A stretch of 64,000 nucleotides of DNA from a bacterium D16-56 (GTDB lineage Bacteria > Bacillota > Clostridia > Lachnospirales > Lachnospiraceae): the NCBI GenBank assembly GCA_003611875.1, contig RAYY01000002.1, positions 207,141 through 271,140 of the forward strand, read 5' to 3'. The notes under the pieces are model-generated. The model was not told where the DNA came from and made no database searches. It was given only the letters and a program-made list of their open reading frames with translations. The translations under genes were made by a program, and so were the position numbers. This document shows, one piece after another, positions 1 to 9,053 of the stretch. The stretch's first letter is position 1, and every line of letters starts with the position of its first letter.

Positions 1-717
1 GATCCCCATGGATGCTGCCAGGGTAAACCCGAACAGATAGGGAATAAAGTCTGTCACCTGCTTTACGATCTGCTTTAACAGAATCGCAATACCCACACAA
101 GGAAGGAGTGAACCTACAGTGAACAGAGTTTTCATGGCAATTCCGTCCATGGGAAGTGTGGTCTTAATCAGTTCTACCACGCTGGTTCCCATCTTACACA
201 TTATCAATGTGGGAATAAAGGAACAGATAAAGTGTGACACCCAGGGCAGAACCATGTCAACAATATATAATTTGTGGTAATCCCTCTTTTCCACGGCCTG
301 CCAGCCAATGTGCTGCCATGCCAGATTGACGGTAGCTGTTCCGTAAAACAGCACGGTTCCCAGCGTACCCACCATGGCGCCGAAGGAAGTGGCCAGAGCT
401 GCGCCCTCTACCGATGCAGCTTCCAGTCCATAGCTTTTCAGTGCAACCATGGCCAGGGGAATCCCTATGTAGCTGACCGCACGGACGTCGGCCGATACGG
501 TGCCGCCGGGAGTGACCAGGGCAATGTAAACCACCTGCATGGCACATCCTACCAGGATGCCGGTCGTCATGTCTCCCAGAATCAAACCGCATATAAACCC
601 ACCAATTAAGGGTCTTCCAAATGTATAGTTACCAACCGATGAACCGCCCATACCAGGCATACTTGACAGACACGCAAACAGACCCAGAAGCGCTGCCTGT
701 AACCAACTGATCGTCAT
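1..717 (-). CDS. PTS mannose-family IIC component (partial, 3' end off the window)
   Basis: Membrane channel subunit of a mannose/fructose/sorbose-family phosphotransferase system. Translating the minus strand from the ATG at 715-717 gives 239 open codons to the window edge, starting MTISWLQAALLGLFACLSS and rich in hydrophobic segments. It contains the G-x-F-x-G-L-I-L-G-D segment and the 'GGTVSADVRAVSYIGIPLAM' stretch typical of EIIC-Man/Sor, in which the channel binds sugar together with IID. An AAGGAGG ribosome site lies 7 bases before the start. It follows IIB by 12 bp and IIA lies upstream, so the order is IIA-IIB-IIC. The partner IID is expected beyond the left edge. The family call is firm; the sugar cannot be told from sequence. 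Confidence 0.9.
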   Translation of the reverse strand, partial: MTISWLQAALLGLFACLSSMPGMGGSSVGNYTFGRPLIGGFICGLILGDMTTGILVGCAMQVVYIALVTPGGTVSADVRAVSYIGIPLAMVALKSYGLEAASVEGAALATSFGAMVGTLGTVLFYGTATVNLAWQHIGWQAVEKRDYHKLYIVDMVLPWVSHFICSFIPTLIMCKMGTSVVELIKTTLPMDGIAMKTLFTVGSLLPCVGIAILLKQIVKQVTDFIPYLFGFTLAASMGI

Positions 718-729
718 AATGTCCCCTCC

Positions 730-1224
730 TTAGTGAAATCCAAACTGTCCTCTGAATTTTTTCCAGTTGCCGATTGCCTCATCCTTCAAAAGTGCAAATT
801 CCACCTCATATCCTGCATTCATAATATTTTCCAGGGCCTGTGCTTCCTCCTGGGTAATAGACTGGTTATTGCCCAGCTTCGTGGTTCCCGGCCGATCGTT
901 GCAGGGCCCGATGATCACGGTGGTGATTCCCGGTTTTAATCCCTGCTCTACCAGAATCGTCTCCATATCCAGAGGATTTTTGGTGATGAGGAAATAATTG
1001 TCCTTGCTCTTTAACACCTTCTCCGTTTTCTCCTTAAATTCCTCCAATGACCAGACGAAGGTTTTCTTTCCGCTTGCGCTCTTATACGCTGATTTCAGCA
1101 CCGGGTTCTTTGCCGCCGCATTGTTGACTGCAATCAGCCCGTCACAGGGATACTCTAATGCCCACCTGGTACACGTCTGCCCATGAATCATCCTGTCATC
1201 CACACGAATAAATGAAATTGCCAT
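730..1224 (-). CDS. PTS mannose-family IIB component
   Basis: Cytoplasmic phosphocarrier that takes phosphate from IIA and gives it to the sugar crossing IIC/IID. It begins MAISFIRVDDRMIHGQ, the hallmark of the family; His14 in D-D-R-M-I-H-G-Q is the expected phosphorylated residue. Length (164 aa) fits the family. The start was set at the ATG at 1224, with GGAGGG about 6 bases upstream, rather than an in-frame TTG 15 bases earlier. It sits 90 bp after IIA and 12 bp before IIC in one operon. The sugar specificity is not readable. Confidence 0.92.
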   Translation of the reverse strand: MAISFIRVDDRMIHGQTCTRWALEYPCDGLIAVNNAAAKNPVLKSAYKSASGKKTFVWSLEEFKEKTEKVLKSKDNYFLITKNPLDMETILVEQGLKPGITTVIIGPCNDRPGTTKLGNNQSITQEEAQALENIMNAGYEVEFALLKDEAIGNWKKFRGQFGFH

Positions 1225-1313
1225 AACTGTTCCCTCCAATTTTTTTATTTTTTAGCTTTGATACTTCCTTTGTTTTCCATGCCTTATCCAATATGCTGCC
1301 GGATCCCCGGATT

Positions 1314-1742
1314 TCAGATATCATCTTCCCCTTGGCTGACTTCCACCGTAAATTCCCGCATCGCTTCCCTTGCCTCCGGAACCAGCATGTCAACAAGGGC
1401 TTTGCTGTCCACACTGTCCTTGGAAACAATGGCGCTGACCACCAGCGGAAGGTTCATTCCCCCTATCATGGTGGTGCGGCTCAAAAGCCCCTCCTCCGCC
1501 AGCACATTGGCTGTGGTGGTTAATGGAGATCCTCCGATCAGATCTGCAAACACCAGAAGCTCATCCTCCTCCTTCACCACAGAAACACATTTCCGCACAT
1601 TCTCGGCAAGCTCATCAGCGCCCATACCGTTTTTCAGGCTTGTGGACAGAATATCCTCTCTCCCCTCTCCCACAAGCATTTCCAATACACTATGTACCCC
1701 CTGGGCCATCGTACCGTGACTTACCAGCAATATGTACTTCAT
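1314..1742 (-). CDS. PTS mannose-family IIA component
   Basis: Cytoplasmic IIA protein that accepts phosphate from HPr. The start MKYILLVSHGTMAQGV shows the conserved S-H-G; His9 is the expected phosphohistidine. The segment D-L-I-G-G-S-P near residues 68-74 is a further family signature. At 142 aa it is the usual single-domain IIA. GGGAGG precedes the ATG. It is the first gene of the IIA-IIB-IIC operon, so its promoter must lie in 1743-1830, just beyond the terminator of the preceding operon. No LevR-type regulator and no clear sigma-54 promoter (TGGC-N8-TTGC) was seen. Confidence 0.92.
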   Translation of the reverse strand: MKYILLVSHGTMAQGVHSVLEMLVGEGREDILSTSLKNGMGADELAENVRKCVSVVKEEDELLVFADLIGGSPLTTTANVLAEEGLLSRTTMIGGMNLPLVVSAIVSKDSVDSKALVDMLVPEAREAMREFTVEVSQGEDDI

Positions 1743-1828
1743 CTTCCTGCCTCCCTTACAAAAAATTTTTCGTGACGTCTCTGTTTTTTGAACCGTTACG
1801 CCTTTGCTTTATGGTGATTTCAGTATAC

Positions 1829-1862
1829 AAAAAAAGCGACACATGTTCACCTAACATGTGTC
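1829..1862 (-). terminator. Rho-independent terminator after the solute-binding/two-component operon
   Basis: A perfect 10-bp stem, GACACATGTT (1838-1847) and AACATGTGTC (1853-1862) with a 5-base loop, is followed on the minus strand by GC and seven T residues. It ends the operon whose last gene stops at 1937 and insulates it from the PTS operon. Confidence 0.8.
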
Positions 1863-1936
1863 ACTCCTTCTTTCTGCCATGTGTCACCATTTTCCATGAC
1901 ATTTGTCATATTTCATATACTTTCTGAGCCTCGCTT

Positions 1937-3277
1937 CTATTGCTTTGCCTTCAAATAACGATTGACATGCCGATTCTGGATAATGGTCTCCATATTGATG
2001 TTGGAGCTGCTTTCCAAAATAGTCCTGACCGCCCGGTCCACCTCCGCAACCGCACTGTCATAATCATGAAACCGGGGAATCACCACTGCGTCTTCCACCG
2101 CATCACTTAACATGGAAAGATTCCCCACATTGCCGGAGTCCGTATTTTTCACAAAAAGCTTCTGGTTGTCCTCTGCTTCCACCACCTCCCTCAGCACAGG
2201 CACTCCCTCGGAATAGGTGAATATTTCCGACTGGATCCTGTCATCCCCTGTCAGAAACTTCATCAGTTCCCACGCATCCTGTGAGTGAATAGTCGAAATA
2301 CTCATAGATAAAGTAAGGGTGTCCAGACGGGAAATGTTTCTTCCTTCCGGGCCGGCAGGCATGGTCAGACAGTCCCACTCAAATCCGGAGTATTTTTTTA
2401 TGCTCAGGGGATAGGATTTATAGGCCCGGTATTCCGAAAACAGCATGGGCTGAAAGGCCACGTTTCCCAATGCAAACTCTTTGCTGGAAACACTGTAGCC
2501 CCGGTTCAGCTCCTCCATCCTCCCTATAAAGGAAATGGCCTTCTTGGCCTTCTCATCTGTCAGGTAGCACTCAGTCCCCTTCTCGTCAAACAGCGTCACC
2601 CCATTGGAATCAAAAGCATCCTCCCAGGTATAGCCCACCGTCCCAAACTGGTCAATGACACCGTTTCCGTCCGTGTCCCTGGTCACCTCCCGGCAAATCC
2701 TGTAGAAATCTTCCCAGGTCCACTGATTGTCCGGCAGAGCCAGCCCCTCTCCTTCCAGAATGCTCTTATTCACAAACATCAGCTTGGGGGCACATTCATA
2801 AGGCAGGGCATACTGTACCCCTTCATAATTGCCGTACTCATAGGCAGAGGTGTAATATCGCTCCGGAAAAAACTCCTCATCTCCTTCTATAAAAGAAGTC
2901 AGATCCCGCAATACCCCTGCTTTGGCAAAATCATTAAAATGCTCCCCCGGTACAAAGAAAATGTCCGGGACCGTACCCTTCATCATCTGTTCTGACAGCC
3001 ATTCCGAGTAATCCTCCCGAATAATGCCGCTCACATACTCCACCCGGACCCCCGGGTGCTCCTCCTCATACCGGGCAATGGCATTCTCCAGGATCTGGTA
3101 GGAATAGCCATTCTGCACTCCCCAGTAGCTGTCACTGAATACCCCCACCCGTATCACATTTTCATAAAAGCCCGGAAGCCGCAGATAAGTGTCACTGGCA
3201 ATCATCCATATCACCAGCAGAAGGAGGAGGCAGCTTCCTGCCCGGAGAGCATATCTTTTATTGGTTCCCTGTCCCAT
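1937..3277 (-). CDS. Membrane-anchored extracellular solute-binding protein (family 1)
   Basis: A 446-aa protein with an N-terminal hydrophobic segment (about residues 13-27) and a family 1 ABC-type solute-binding domain, recognisable from E-E-H-P-G-V-R-V-E-Y, a P-D-I-F-F-V segment near residue 105, and later W-E-D-F-Y. No lipobox Cys is visible, so it may stay attached by an uncleaved signal anchor. The start overlaps the response-regulator stop by one base (TAATG), showing translational coupling. No permease or ATPase gene is nearby, so a sensing role with the adjacent two-component system is inferred rather than transport. The ligand is unknown, probably a carbohydrate. Confidence 0.75.
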   Translation of the reverse strand: MGQGTNKRYALRAGSCLLLLLVIWMIASDTYLRLPGFYENVIRVGVFSDSYWGVQNGYSYQILENAIARYEEEHPGVRVEYVSGIIREDYSEWLSEQMMKGTVPDIFFVPGEHFNDFAKAGVLRDLTSFIEGDEEFFPERYYTSAYEYGNYEGVQYALPYECAPKLMFVNKSILEGEGLALPDNQWTWEDFYRICREVTRDTDGNGVIDQFGTVGYTWEDAFDSNGVTLFDEKGTECYLTDEKAKKAISFIGRMEELNRGYSVSSKEFALGNVAFQPMLFSEYRAYKSYPLSIKKYSGFEWDCLTMPAGPEGRNISRLDTLTLSMSISTIHSQDAWELMKFLTGDDRIQSEIFTYSEGVPVLREVVEAEDNQKLFVKNTDSGNVGNLSMLSDAVEDAVVIPRFHDYDSAVAEVDRAVRTILESSSNINMETIIQNRHVNRYLKAKQ

Positions 3278-3954
3278 TAATTCCCATCTCCAAAGACTTT
3301 ATTGATTGCGCCGGTCTGCACCGCCCATATGGCAAGCTGTGTCCGGTCACGCAGATTCAGCTTGCTTAGCACTGTGCTGATACAGTTTCTCACGGTTCCG
3401 TCAGACAGATTCAGCTTTGCCGCAATCTCCTTGTTGGACAGACCGCTTCCCACCTGCACGATAACCTGCCACTCGCTGTCCTTTAAGTCAGCCGACTGCC
3501 GCTCATCCACCTGAATTGCGATGTTGGACTGTGCCATTCTGGAAAACAGCCGGACCACCTTGGAGGCAATGTCCTCATTGATCATGGCTGTTCCATGATA
3601 GACCTTGTGAATTGCCTCTGTCAGCTCCTTCATGGAAATCCCCTTGAGAAGATAACCGCTGGCTCCGTATTTCAATGCATTAAACACATACTCGTCATCA
3701 TCAAAGGTGGTGAGAATAATGATTTTGATATCCGGGTAATTCTCCTTTAAAATCTGGGTACAGACCACCCCGTCCATCTCCGGCATCCGGATATCCATCA
3801 GAATCACATCCGGCCTTTCCCGCCGCACGGAGCGTATGACCTCCACTCCGTTGGCAACCGCATCCGTCACCTCAAAGCTGCCCTCACTGTTCAGAATAAT
3901 CATAAGGCTCTGCCGAATCAGCTCCTGGTCATCTGCAATCAATATTTTAATCAT
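3277..3954 (-). CDS. NarL/LuxR-family response regulator
   Basis: Two-domain transcription regulator. The receiver starts MIKILIADDQELIRQS, with the acidic pair after I-A-D-D, the phospho-acceptor in V-I-L-M-D-I-R-M-P-E-M-D-G (about Asp54) and Lys in the Y-L-L-K segment. The C-terminal LuxR-type helix-turn-helix contains G-L-S-N-K-E-I-A-A-K-L-N-L-S-D-G-T-V. The start at 3954 was chosen because it begins the canonical receiver and overlaps the kinase stop by 8 bases. It is expected to be phosphorylated by the upstream kinase and to control a sugar-responsive gene set; the target is not evident. Confidence 0.92.
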   Translation of the reverse strand: MIKILIADDQELIRQSLMIILNSEGSFEVTDAVANGVEVIRSVRRERPDVILMDIRMPEMDGVVCTQILKENYPDIKIIILTTFDDDEYVFNALKYGASGYLLKGISMKELTEAIHKVYHGTAMINEDIASKVVRLFSRMAQSNIAIQVDERQSADLKDSEWQVIVQVGSGLSNKEIAAKLNLSDGTVRNCISTVLSKLNLRDRTQLAIWAVQTGAINKVFGDGN

Positions 3955-5266
3955 CTTCTTCCTCCGTCCCCCATCTGATAGGAATCCCTGCATCTATGAC
4001 AAAGCCATGGTCTCCGTGATAAGACAATGAACCCTTCAGCATTTCCAGCCGTTCTTCCATATGATGCAGGCCAAATCCCTTTTTTATATTGCCACAGCCC
4101 ACTCCGTTATCTTGGATATGAATGTTTAACATATTAAAATCCCGGCATATAAAAACCGTCACCTGATCTGCCTTTCCATGCCGGATGGCATTGGTGATCG
4201 ACTCCTGTACAATCCGGTAGATCACATCCTCCTCATCCTTGTTAAAGCCCTTCAGCGCCGGTTCGATCTGATAAATAATCTCCACTCCTGTAGAGCGTTT
4301 CGTCTCCTCCATCATCTGAATCAGCGCTGATTTAAGATTCAGGCTTTCCAGCGCATCCGGCCGGAGCGCCTTCACTGACCGCCGGACATCCTTGATCCCC
4401 TGCCTTGCCACGCCTGCAATGGCCTTTAGCTGCTCCTTGGTGGCCTCCGGAGCCACATCCACCAGCATAACACAGGCGTCAATCCCGGTGATAATCCCGG
4501 TGAGGGAATGTCCCAGGGTATCATGGATCTCCCTGGCAAGACGGTTTCTCTCCCTTGTCTCTGCCGTCTTTTCCGACTCCCTGGCATACTCCTCCAGCTT
4601 CTCATTGGCCTCCCGCAATTCCTGGTTGGCTGTATTCAGTCTTTCGTTCAGTCCCAGAACCCGCTCCTTCTCCCTGATCTCTGCCAGAATCATCACAATG
4701 GCATAGCTGATAAAAACAATCGTGTTTAAGGAATTTAGGATATTCCGGATCCCCAGCAGCAAGGACTGCATCTCCTTACTGTAATAAGCCCAGCAGGCTT
4801 CTATGGAGATGATAGGATATGCTGCTGACAGCAGGTCATAGTCCAGCAGAATATAAACCACGCAGATGGATGCCACAAGAATCATTCTCTGCTTCATATC
4901 CGAAAAATGGGCTATGGTATCTGCAATAATCAGAAGGACCATGCCTGTGTAGCTGAAATTTAAAACATAGCTGATAAAAAACACGATTCCCAGCTCCAGA
5001 ACCGTTTTCAGCAGAAAGCTCAGCTTCCTCCTGCAGCGGATTGACAGCAGAAGAAGCAGACACAGATACAAGCCGATGGACAGGATGGGAAGCTTCCAAG
5101 GCTCCATGGGCATCCGTTTTACCTGCATCAAAAAACTCATGGCAGAATTTTCATAAATATAGCCGGACAGGCTGTGTACCGTCACCATCGTCAGATACAA
5201 AATAATAACCATATTCAGATTTTTCATGGTATTTAACACAAAGCCCGGAAAATCCTCCCTGTTCAT
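3947..5266 (-). CDS. NarL-type sensor histidine kinase (HisKA_3)
   Basis: Membrane kinase of 439 aa. The N-terminal half holds several hydrophobic segments (about residues 15-36, 60-75, 90-155, 175-195), followed by a short coiled coil (about 205-240) and an H-box, R-N-R-L-A-R-E-I-H-D-T-L-G-H-S, that matches the HisKA_3 dimerisation domain. The ATPase part has E-S-I-T-N-A-I-R-H-G (N box) and D-N-G-V-G-C-G. It lacks a large extracellular sensor domain, so ligand detection probably depends on the neighbouring binding proteins (inference). It is 17 bp after the first binding-protein gene and overlaps the response-regulator gene. Confidence 0.9.
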   Translation of the reverse strand: MNREDFPGFVLNTMKNLNMVIILYLTMVTVHSLSGYIYENSAMSFLMQVKRMPMEPWKLPILSIGLYLCLLLLLSIRCRRKLSFLLKTVLELGIVFFISYVLNFSYTGMVLLIIADTIAHFSDMKQRMILVASICVVYILLDYDLLSAAYPIISIEACWAYYSKEMQSLLLGIRNILNSLNTIVFISYAIVMILAEIREKERVLGLNERLNTANQELREANEKLEEYARESEKTAETRERNRLAREIHDTLGHSLTGIITGIDACVMLVDVAPEATKEQLKAIAGVARQGIKDVRRSVKALRPDALESLNLKSALIQMMEETKRSTGVEIIYQIEPALKGFNKDEEDVIYRIVQESITNAIRHGKADQVTVFICRDFNMLNIHIQDNGVGCGNIKKGFGLHHMEERLEMLKGSLSYHGDHGFVIDAGIPIRWGTEEEDD

Positions 5267-5283
5267 CCCTTATCCCTCTTTTC

Positions 5284-6255
5284 CTACTGCCACCGATCAA
5301 TGCTGTACTGCTCCACATTTTCCCGCGTTACCAGTTCTACCGGCACCTGAATTTTTCGTTCTACGGTTTCCCCATCCAGGAGGCGGTAGATCACATCTGC
5401 CGCTATCTGGCCGAGCCGGGAGGGAAATTGAGCTGCAGAAGCTGACATCATCCCTTCCTTAATCAACGCCTTGGCGTCCGGGGAGGCATCGATGCCATAC
5501 ACCCTTACCTGCTTCAGCATCTCATGCTCGTCCAGAGCCGCCGCCACCCCAACAGCCGCCAGGTCATTCAGACAGAATACACTGTCAAATACCACTCCCT
5601 CCTCAATGACCTTCTGCATTTTGGGCATGGCAATCTCCAGCTGGCCGTCACAATTCATGCGTTTCACCACATGGATTTTATCATTTCTCTCCACCACATC
5701 CAGAAATCCCTGTACTCTGTCCTGACCGGATTTTGCCGCATCATGGGTCATCACAATCAAATCCGATTCTCTGTTTTGCTTCAGAAAATACCGGCCTACC
5801 AGCTGGCCGGCACTGTAATTATCGGAAGTGATGGTACAGTCTGCCACGCTTTCCTCCTCCAGGTCAGAATCCACCACCACAATGAAAACTCCCTGGCTTT
5901 TTGCCCTGTTCAGGACGCCGGACAGACTTTTCCAGTCTACCGGAGTCACCACCAAAACATCAATCCCCATGTGCAGCATTTCCTCAATCTGGTCGATCTG
6001 TCTGTCCACATTGAGAGCAGGATCCCTTAAAACCATCCGATCCCCTTCAATCTCCACCTGATTGCTGATTTCTTCATTCAGGATTTTATAAAATTCGTTA
6101 TTCATGGTCATATAGCTTACACCGATGAGATGACTGTTCTCCTTCTGGCCCAGGGAATAATCCCTGCCCCCAAATCCCGTCCAGATCAGCATCGCCACAG
6201 GCAGGTATAGAAGAAGGTTAAACAGGATAAAAATTTTTCGGAAATTTATGTTCAT
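5284..6255 (-). CDS. Periplasmic-binding-protein-like sugar sensor (RbsB type), membrane anchored
   Basis: About 323 aa. An N-terminal hydrophobic anchor (F-I-L-F-N-L-L-L-Y-L-P-V-A-M-L-I) precedes a type I periplasmic-binding fold like ribose/galactose-binding proteins: G-I-D-V-L-V-V-T-P-V-D, V-V-V-D-S-D, N-Y-S-A-G-Q-L-V-G and V-Y-G-I-D-A-S. The start MNINFRKIF at 6255 is preferred because GAGGAAAGG lies just upstream; an in-frame earlier start would add 21 non-family residues. It is first in a four-gene operon with a kinase, a regulator and another binding protein and no permease, which points to a sensor input role. Confidence 0.82.
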   Translation of the reverse strand: MNINFRKIFILFNLLLYLPVAMLIWTGFGGRDYSLGQKENSHLIGVSYMTMNNEFYKILNEEISNQVEIEGDRMVLRDPALNVDRQIDQIEEMLHMGIDVLVVTPVDWKSLSGVLNRAKSQGVFIVVVDSDLEEESVADCTITSDNYSAGQLVGRYFLKQNRESDLIVMTHDAAKSGQDRVQGFLDVVERNDKIHVVKRMNCDGQLEIAMPKMQKVIEEGVVFDSVFCLNDLAAVGVAAALDEHEMLKQVRVYGIDASPDAKALIKEGMMSASAAQFPSRLGQIAADVIYRLLDGETVERKIQVPVELVTRENVEQYSIDRWQ

Positions 6256-6331
6256 TTTACCTTTCCTCAAGTATTCATGCAAGGCTGTATTCGAGTCTCT
6301 CTGCTTTATAAGCGCCATCCCCCTGCCCCTT

Positions 6332-6919
6332 CTACTCCCTCAGATTCCCCTTCCTTATATTCTCCCGAATGATCTCATCCGATAAATGGTACAGCCTTTC
6401 CGAACCGTATTTTGTCTTTTCATGCCTGCCATATACCTGTTTTGAAGTCACCTGATGCTCCTTCCAGTCTCCTCCCTTATTGCTGTCATTCAACAGCAAG
6501 GGCTGAAGATTATCCATGGCATGAGCAAACCTTGCCTCTGCTGTCCGGTTCTCCTCAAACTCGTCAAACAGGGAGATAAATTCCTGTTTCTGGTCATCCG
6601 GCAAAATAGAATAGATTCTTTCCTTTGCCAAATCCTCCCTCTCCTTTTGGCTCTTTAAGCTTTCCTCATCATAGGCATAGGTATCACCGGATTCGATCTC
6701 CACAATATCATGAATCAGACATAAAATCATCACCCTGGCAATATCAATTTCCTCGTTGGAGTATTCTCGCAGAAGATAAGCCATCACCGCCATGTGCCAG
6801 GCATGCTCCGCGTCATTTTCCTTTCTTCCGTGACCGGACAAATGGGTCTGGCGGAAGATATTCTTTTCCTTATCAATCTCCAGTGCAAAGTCCAGCTGCC
6901 TTTTTAACCGTTCTTCCAT
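6332..6919 (-). CDS. HD-domain hydrolase (YfbR-like)
   Basis: 195-aa HD-superfamily phosphohydrolase. The metal ligands are visible as H-A-W-H (about residue 41), C-L-I-H-D-I-V-E (His-Asp pair near residues 68-70) and a later H-A-M-D-N. The arrangement D-A-E-H-A-W-H-M-A-V-M-A-Y-L-L matches proteins of the 5'-nucleotidase YfbR/HD_3 group, which dephosphorylate deoxynucleoside monophosphates; the substrate here is not proven. AGGAGACAAGGCTTT precedes the ATG. It stands alone between the sensor operon and the acetyltransferase fusion gene. Confidence 0.8.
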   Translation of the reverse strand: MEERLKRQLDFALEIDKEKNIFRQTHLSGHGRKENDAEHAWHMAVMAYLLREYSNEEIDIARVMILCLIHDIVEIESGDTYAYDEESLKSQKEREDLAKERIYSILPDDQKQEFISLFDEFEENRTAEARFAHAMDNLQPLLLNDSNKGGDWKEHQVTSKQVYGRHEKTKYGSERLYHLSDEIIRENIRKGNLRE

Positions 6920-7016
6920 AAAGCCTTGTCTCCTTCATCCCTCTGCCCTCTCTCCCGGAGAGTATCTAATTTCTGCCAAACAGGTAAGGGCCCCGACTCC
7001 CTCAGCAGCCGCCAAA

Positions 7017-7886
7017 TCATACCCTGCGGACATACATCCGCGACATTTCCGGCTCCCCGTCTCCCTGAACCAGGCACAAAAATTCCCACCCGTACCGCTC
7101 ATAAAACGAAGTGTGGTCGGTCAGTAAATACAGGGTATCCATTCCCCGCCGGCTCATATCCCGGCACACATGCTCTAACAATGCGCCGGCCACGCCCCGG
7201 TTTCGCCATTTTTTCTCTGTGTAAACCGCACACACATTGGGAGTCAGATCCTTCCTGTTGTGGAAATCATTTTCAATCACTCCCAGTCCCCCTATTATCT
7301 CCTGTTTTTCTAAGGACAGAGCCAGATACCACTGAGGAACAGCCCTCTTTCCCTTCAGACATTCCTCCATGCTTTCCAGATAAACTTCCAGGGGAATCCC
7401 CCATTTTGCATGAAACCACCGGGCGGCCTGCTCCTTCATCTCAGGCTTGTCCGCCAGAGAAATGATGGTCATCCAGTCATCACAGGCTCTGTTCCTCCTT
7501 CCGGCGGAAGATGTGCTGTCAATCCCGGCAGAAGAAGCCAGATCCTGTTCTCCAAATTCTCGGACCACCTGTATATTCCCAAGAATATGCCGGTTAAATT
7601 CCGCCAGCTCCTGGGCAGGAACCCACAATTCCTGGTGGTAGGATCTGCCTGCCCGATGAACCTCAAACCTTTCAAAATACTCATTATCAATTTCAAACCT
7701 TGTCACATAGCCCTTTTGGTCACGGTTATATGTTGCGTTCCATCTCCCGGCAATCTCTGCCGCATAGATTTCATTTAAAACCGGATAGAAAACAGGCTGC
7801 TCCGGCAGCCTGGGAGGAAATTCAGAGTAACCGCTTTCTTTTATTAATTTCAGCTCCTCTGTCCCTACTGGTCTGTACAAAATCAT
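7017..7886 (-). CDS. ADP-ribosylation/crystallin J1 domain fused to a GNAT acetyltransferase
   Basis: 289-aa two-domain protein. Residues 1-115 (M-I-L-Y-R-P-V-G-T-E-E-L, F-P-P-R-L-P-E-Q-P-V-F-Y-P-V-L-N, E-L-W-V-P-A-Q-E-L) match the short proteins annotated as ADP-ribosylation/crystallin J1 in gut Firmicutes. A Ser/Ala-rich linker (about 115-133) joins a GNAT N-acetyltransferase domain whose acetyl-CoA loop reads K-K-W-R-N-R-G-V-A-G-A-L-L, followed by F-Y-E-R-Y-G-W-E. One ATG with GGGAG upstream starts the fusion and no internal break is seen. The substrate is unknown. Confidence 0.75.
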   Translation of the reverse strand: MILYRPVGTEELKLIKESGYSEFPPRLPEQPVFYPVLNEIYAAEIAGRWNATYNRDQKGYVTRFEIDNEYFERFEVHRAGRSYHQELWVPAQELAEFNRHILGNIQVVREFGEQDLASSAGIDSTSSAGRRNRACDDWMTIISLADKPEMKEQAARWFHAKWGIPLEVYLESMEECLKGKRAVPQWYLALSLEKQEIIGGLGVIENDFHNRKDLTPNVCAVYTEKKWRNRGVAGALLEHVCRDMSRRGMDTLYLLTDHTSFYERYGWEFLCLVQGDGEPEMSRMYVRRV

Positions 7887-7971
7887 TTTGATCTCCCAAA
7901 TTCTTTTGTCATTATTTTATAATTTTTCTAATCACCTGACATAGGCCGCCGGGCGCATGCAGGTCTGCATT

Positions 7972-8955
7972 CTAATTCTCCGCCCCTGCCATAAGAAGCT
8001 GCTCTGTAATTTCAGTCAGCCCTGCCTCGGAAGCATAATACAATGCACTGTGCTGTTCATTGTCCACAGCGTTCACATCTGCGCCGTTTTCAATCAGCAT
8101 TGCCGTAAAATCGTTTCTGCCGTTTCTAGCCGCCACAATAAGCGGGGTCAGGCCCTCTGCCGTCTTTCCATCCACGCCTGCGCCGGCTGCAAGCAATGCT
8201 CTGCCCACATACAGATCGCCGTTGCCAGCCGCAATATGAAGCGGCATAACGCCGTTTAAATCAGCACAATCCGGCTTTGCATCCGCCTTAAGCAAAAGCT
8301 CCGTAATAACAAGATTGGATTTTTTCACTGCCAGCATAAGGGGAGATTCTCCCTCGTCATTCAGCTTATTCACACTGTCCTTATCCTTCTCAAGAAGCAC
8401 CTTTACCACTTCTCCCTGCTCGTTCCAGCAGGCATGGTGAAGAGTCGTATTGCCATAGGTATCGGTATGCTCCTCCTCTGCCTGGGTAAGCGCTTTTACC
8501 AGCTCCCTCAGCCCGGAGGATGTGGCATAATCAACCGCCATACGGCTGTCATGATCCTTGATTTTAATATCAATATCCGGATTTTGAATGAATTTGATCG
8601 CAGCATCCGTCTTTCCATGCTGCGCCATAACCATCAGCGGCGTAACACCATCGTTATCGGTACAGTTCACATCTGCTCCTGCCTCTGTCAGTAAAGCGAT
8701 GATCTCAGAATTTCCCGTCTCTGCCGCAAAATGCAGAGGCATAAGATTCCGCTGATTTCCCAGATTCGCATCTGCTCCATTTTCCAGAAGCATTTTTACC
8801 AGATCTCGTGCATTTTTAAGACAAGCATAAATAAGAGGGGTATTGCCGGATTCATCCCGTTTATTCACATCAATACCGCCCCGTTTTAAAAATGTCTGCA
8901 CAACACTTTTCCGGTTATTTTTACATGCCTGTAAAAACATATTGTCAAGCTGCAT
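7972..8955 (-). CDS. Ankyrin-repeat protein (327 aa)
   Basis: Nearly the whole protein is ankyrin repeats of about 33 residues: D-E-S-G-N-T-P-L-I-Y-A-C, Q-R-N-L-M-P-L-H-F-A-A-E-T-G, D-N-D-G-V-T-P-L-M-V-M-A, Y-G-N-T-T-L-H-H-A-C, L-N-G-V-M-P-L-H-I-A-A-G-N-G, A-E-G-L-T-P-L-I-V-A-A and more, roughly nine units. There is no signal peptide or membrane segment. Such proteins bind partners by the repeat face; no enzymatic domain is present. GGGAG precedes the ATG. It lies beside a TPR-like gene and divergent to a second, larger ankyrin gene. Confidence 0.88.
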   Translation of the reverse strand: MQLDNMFLQACKNNRKSVVQTFLKRGGIDVNKRDESGNTPLIYACLKNARDLVKMLLENGADANLGNQRNLMPLHFAAETGNSEIIALLTEAGADVNCTDNDGVTPLMVMAQHGKTDAAIKFIQNPDIDIKIKDHDSRMAVDYATSSGLRELVKALTQAEEEHTDTYGNTTLHHACWNEQGEVVKVLLEKDKDSVNKLNDEGESPLMLAVKKSNLVITELLLKADAKPDCADLNGVMPLHIAAGNGDLYVGRALLAAGAGVDGKTAEGLTPLIVAARNGRNDFTAMLIENGADVNAVDNEQHSALYYASEAGLTEITEQLLMAGAEN

Positions 8956-9053
8956 GGTATTCTCCCACCCTTTCTGTTTGTTTTATATAAAAATAAAGGC
9001 TCAAATCGCAGCCAAGCTTAGGAGCGGTTCCTAAACAACCTGTGAGCCGTTCC

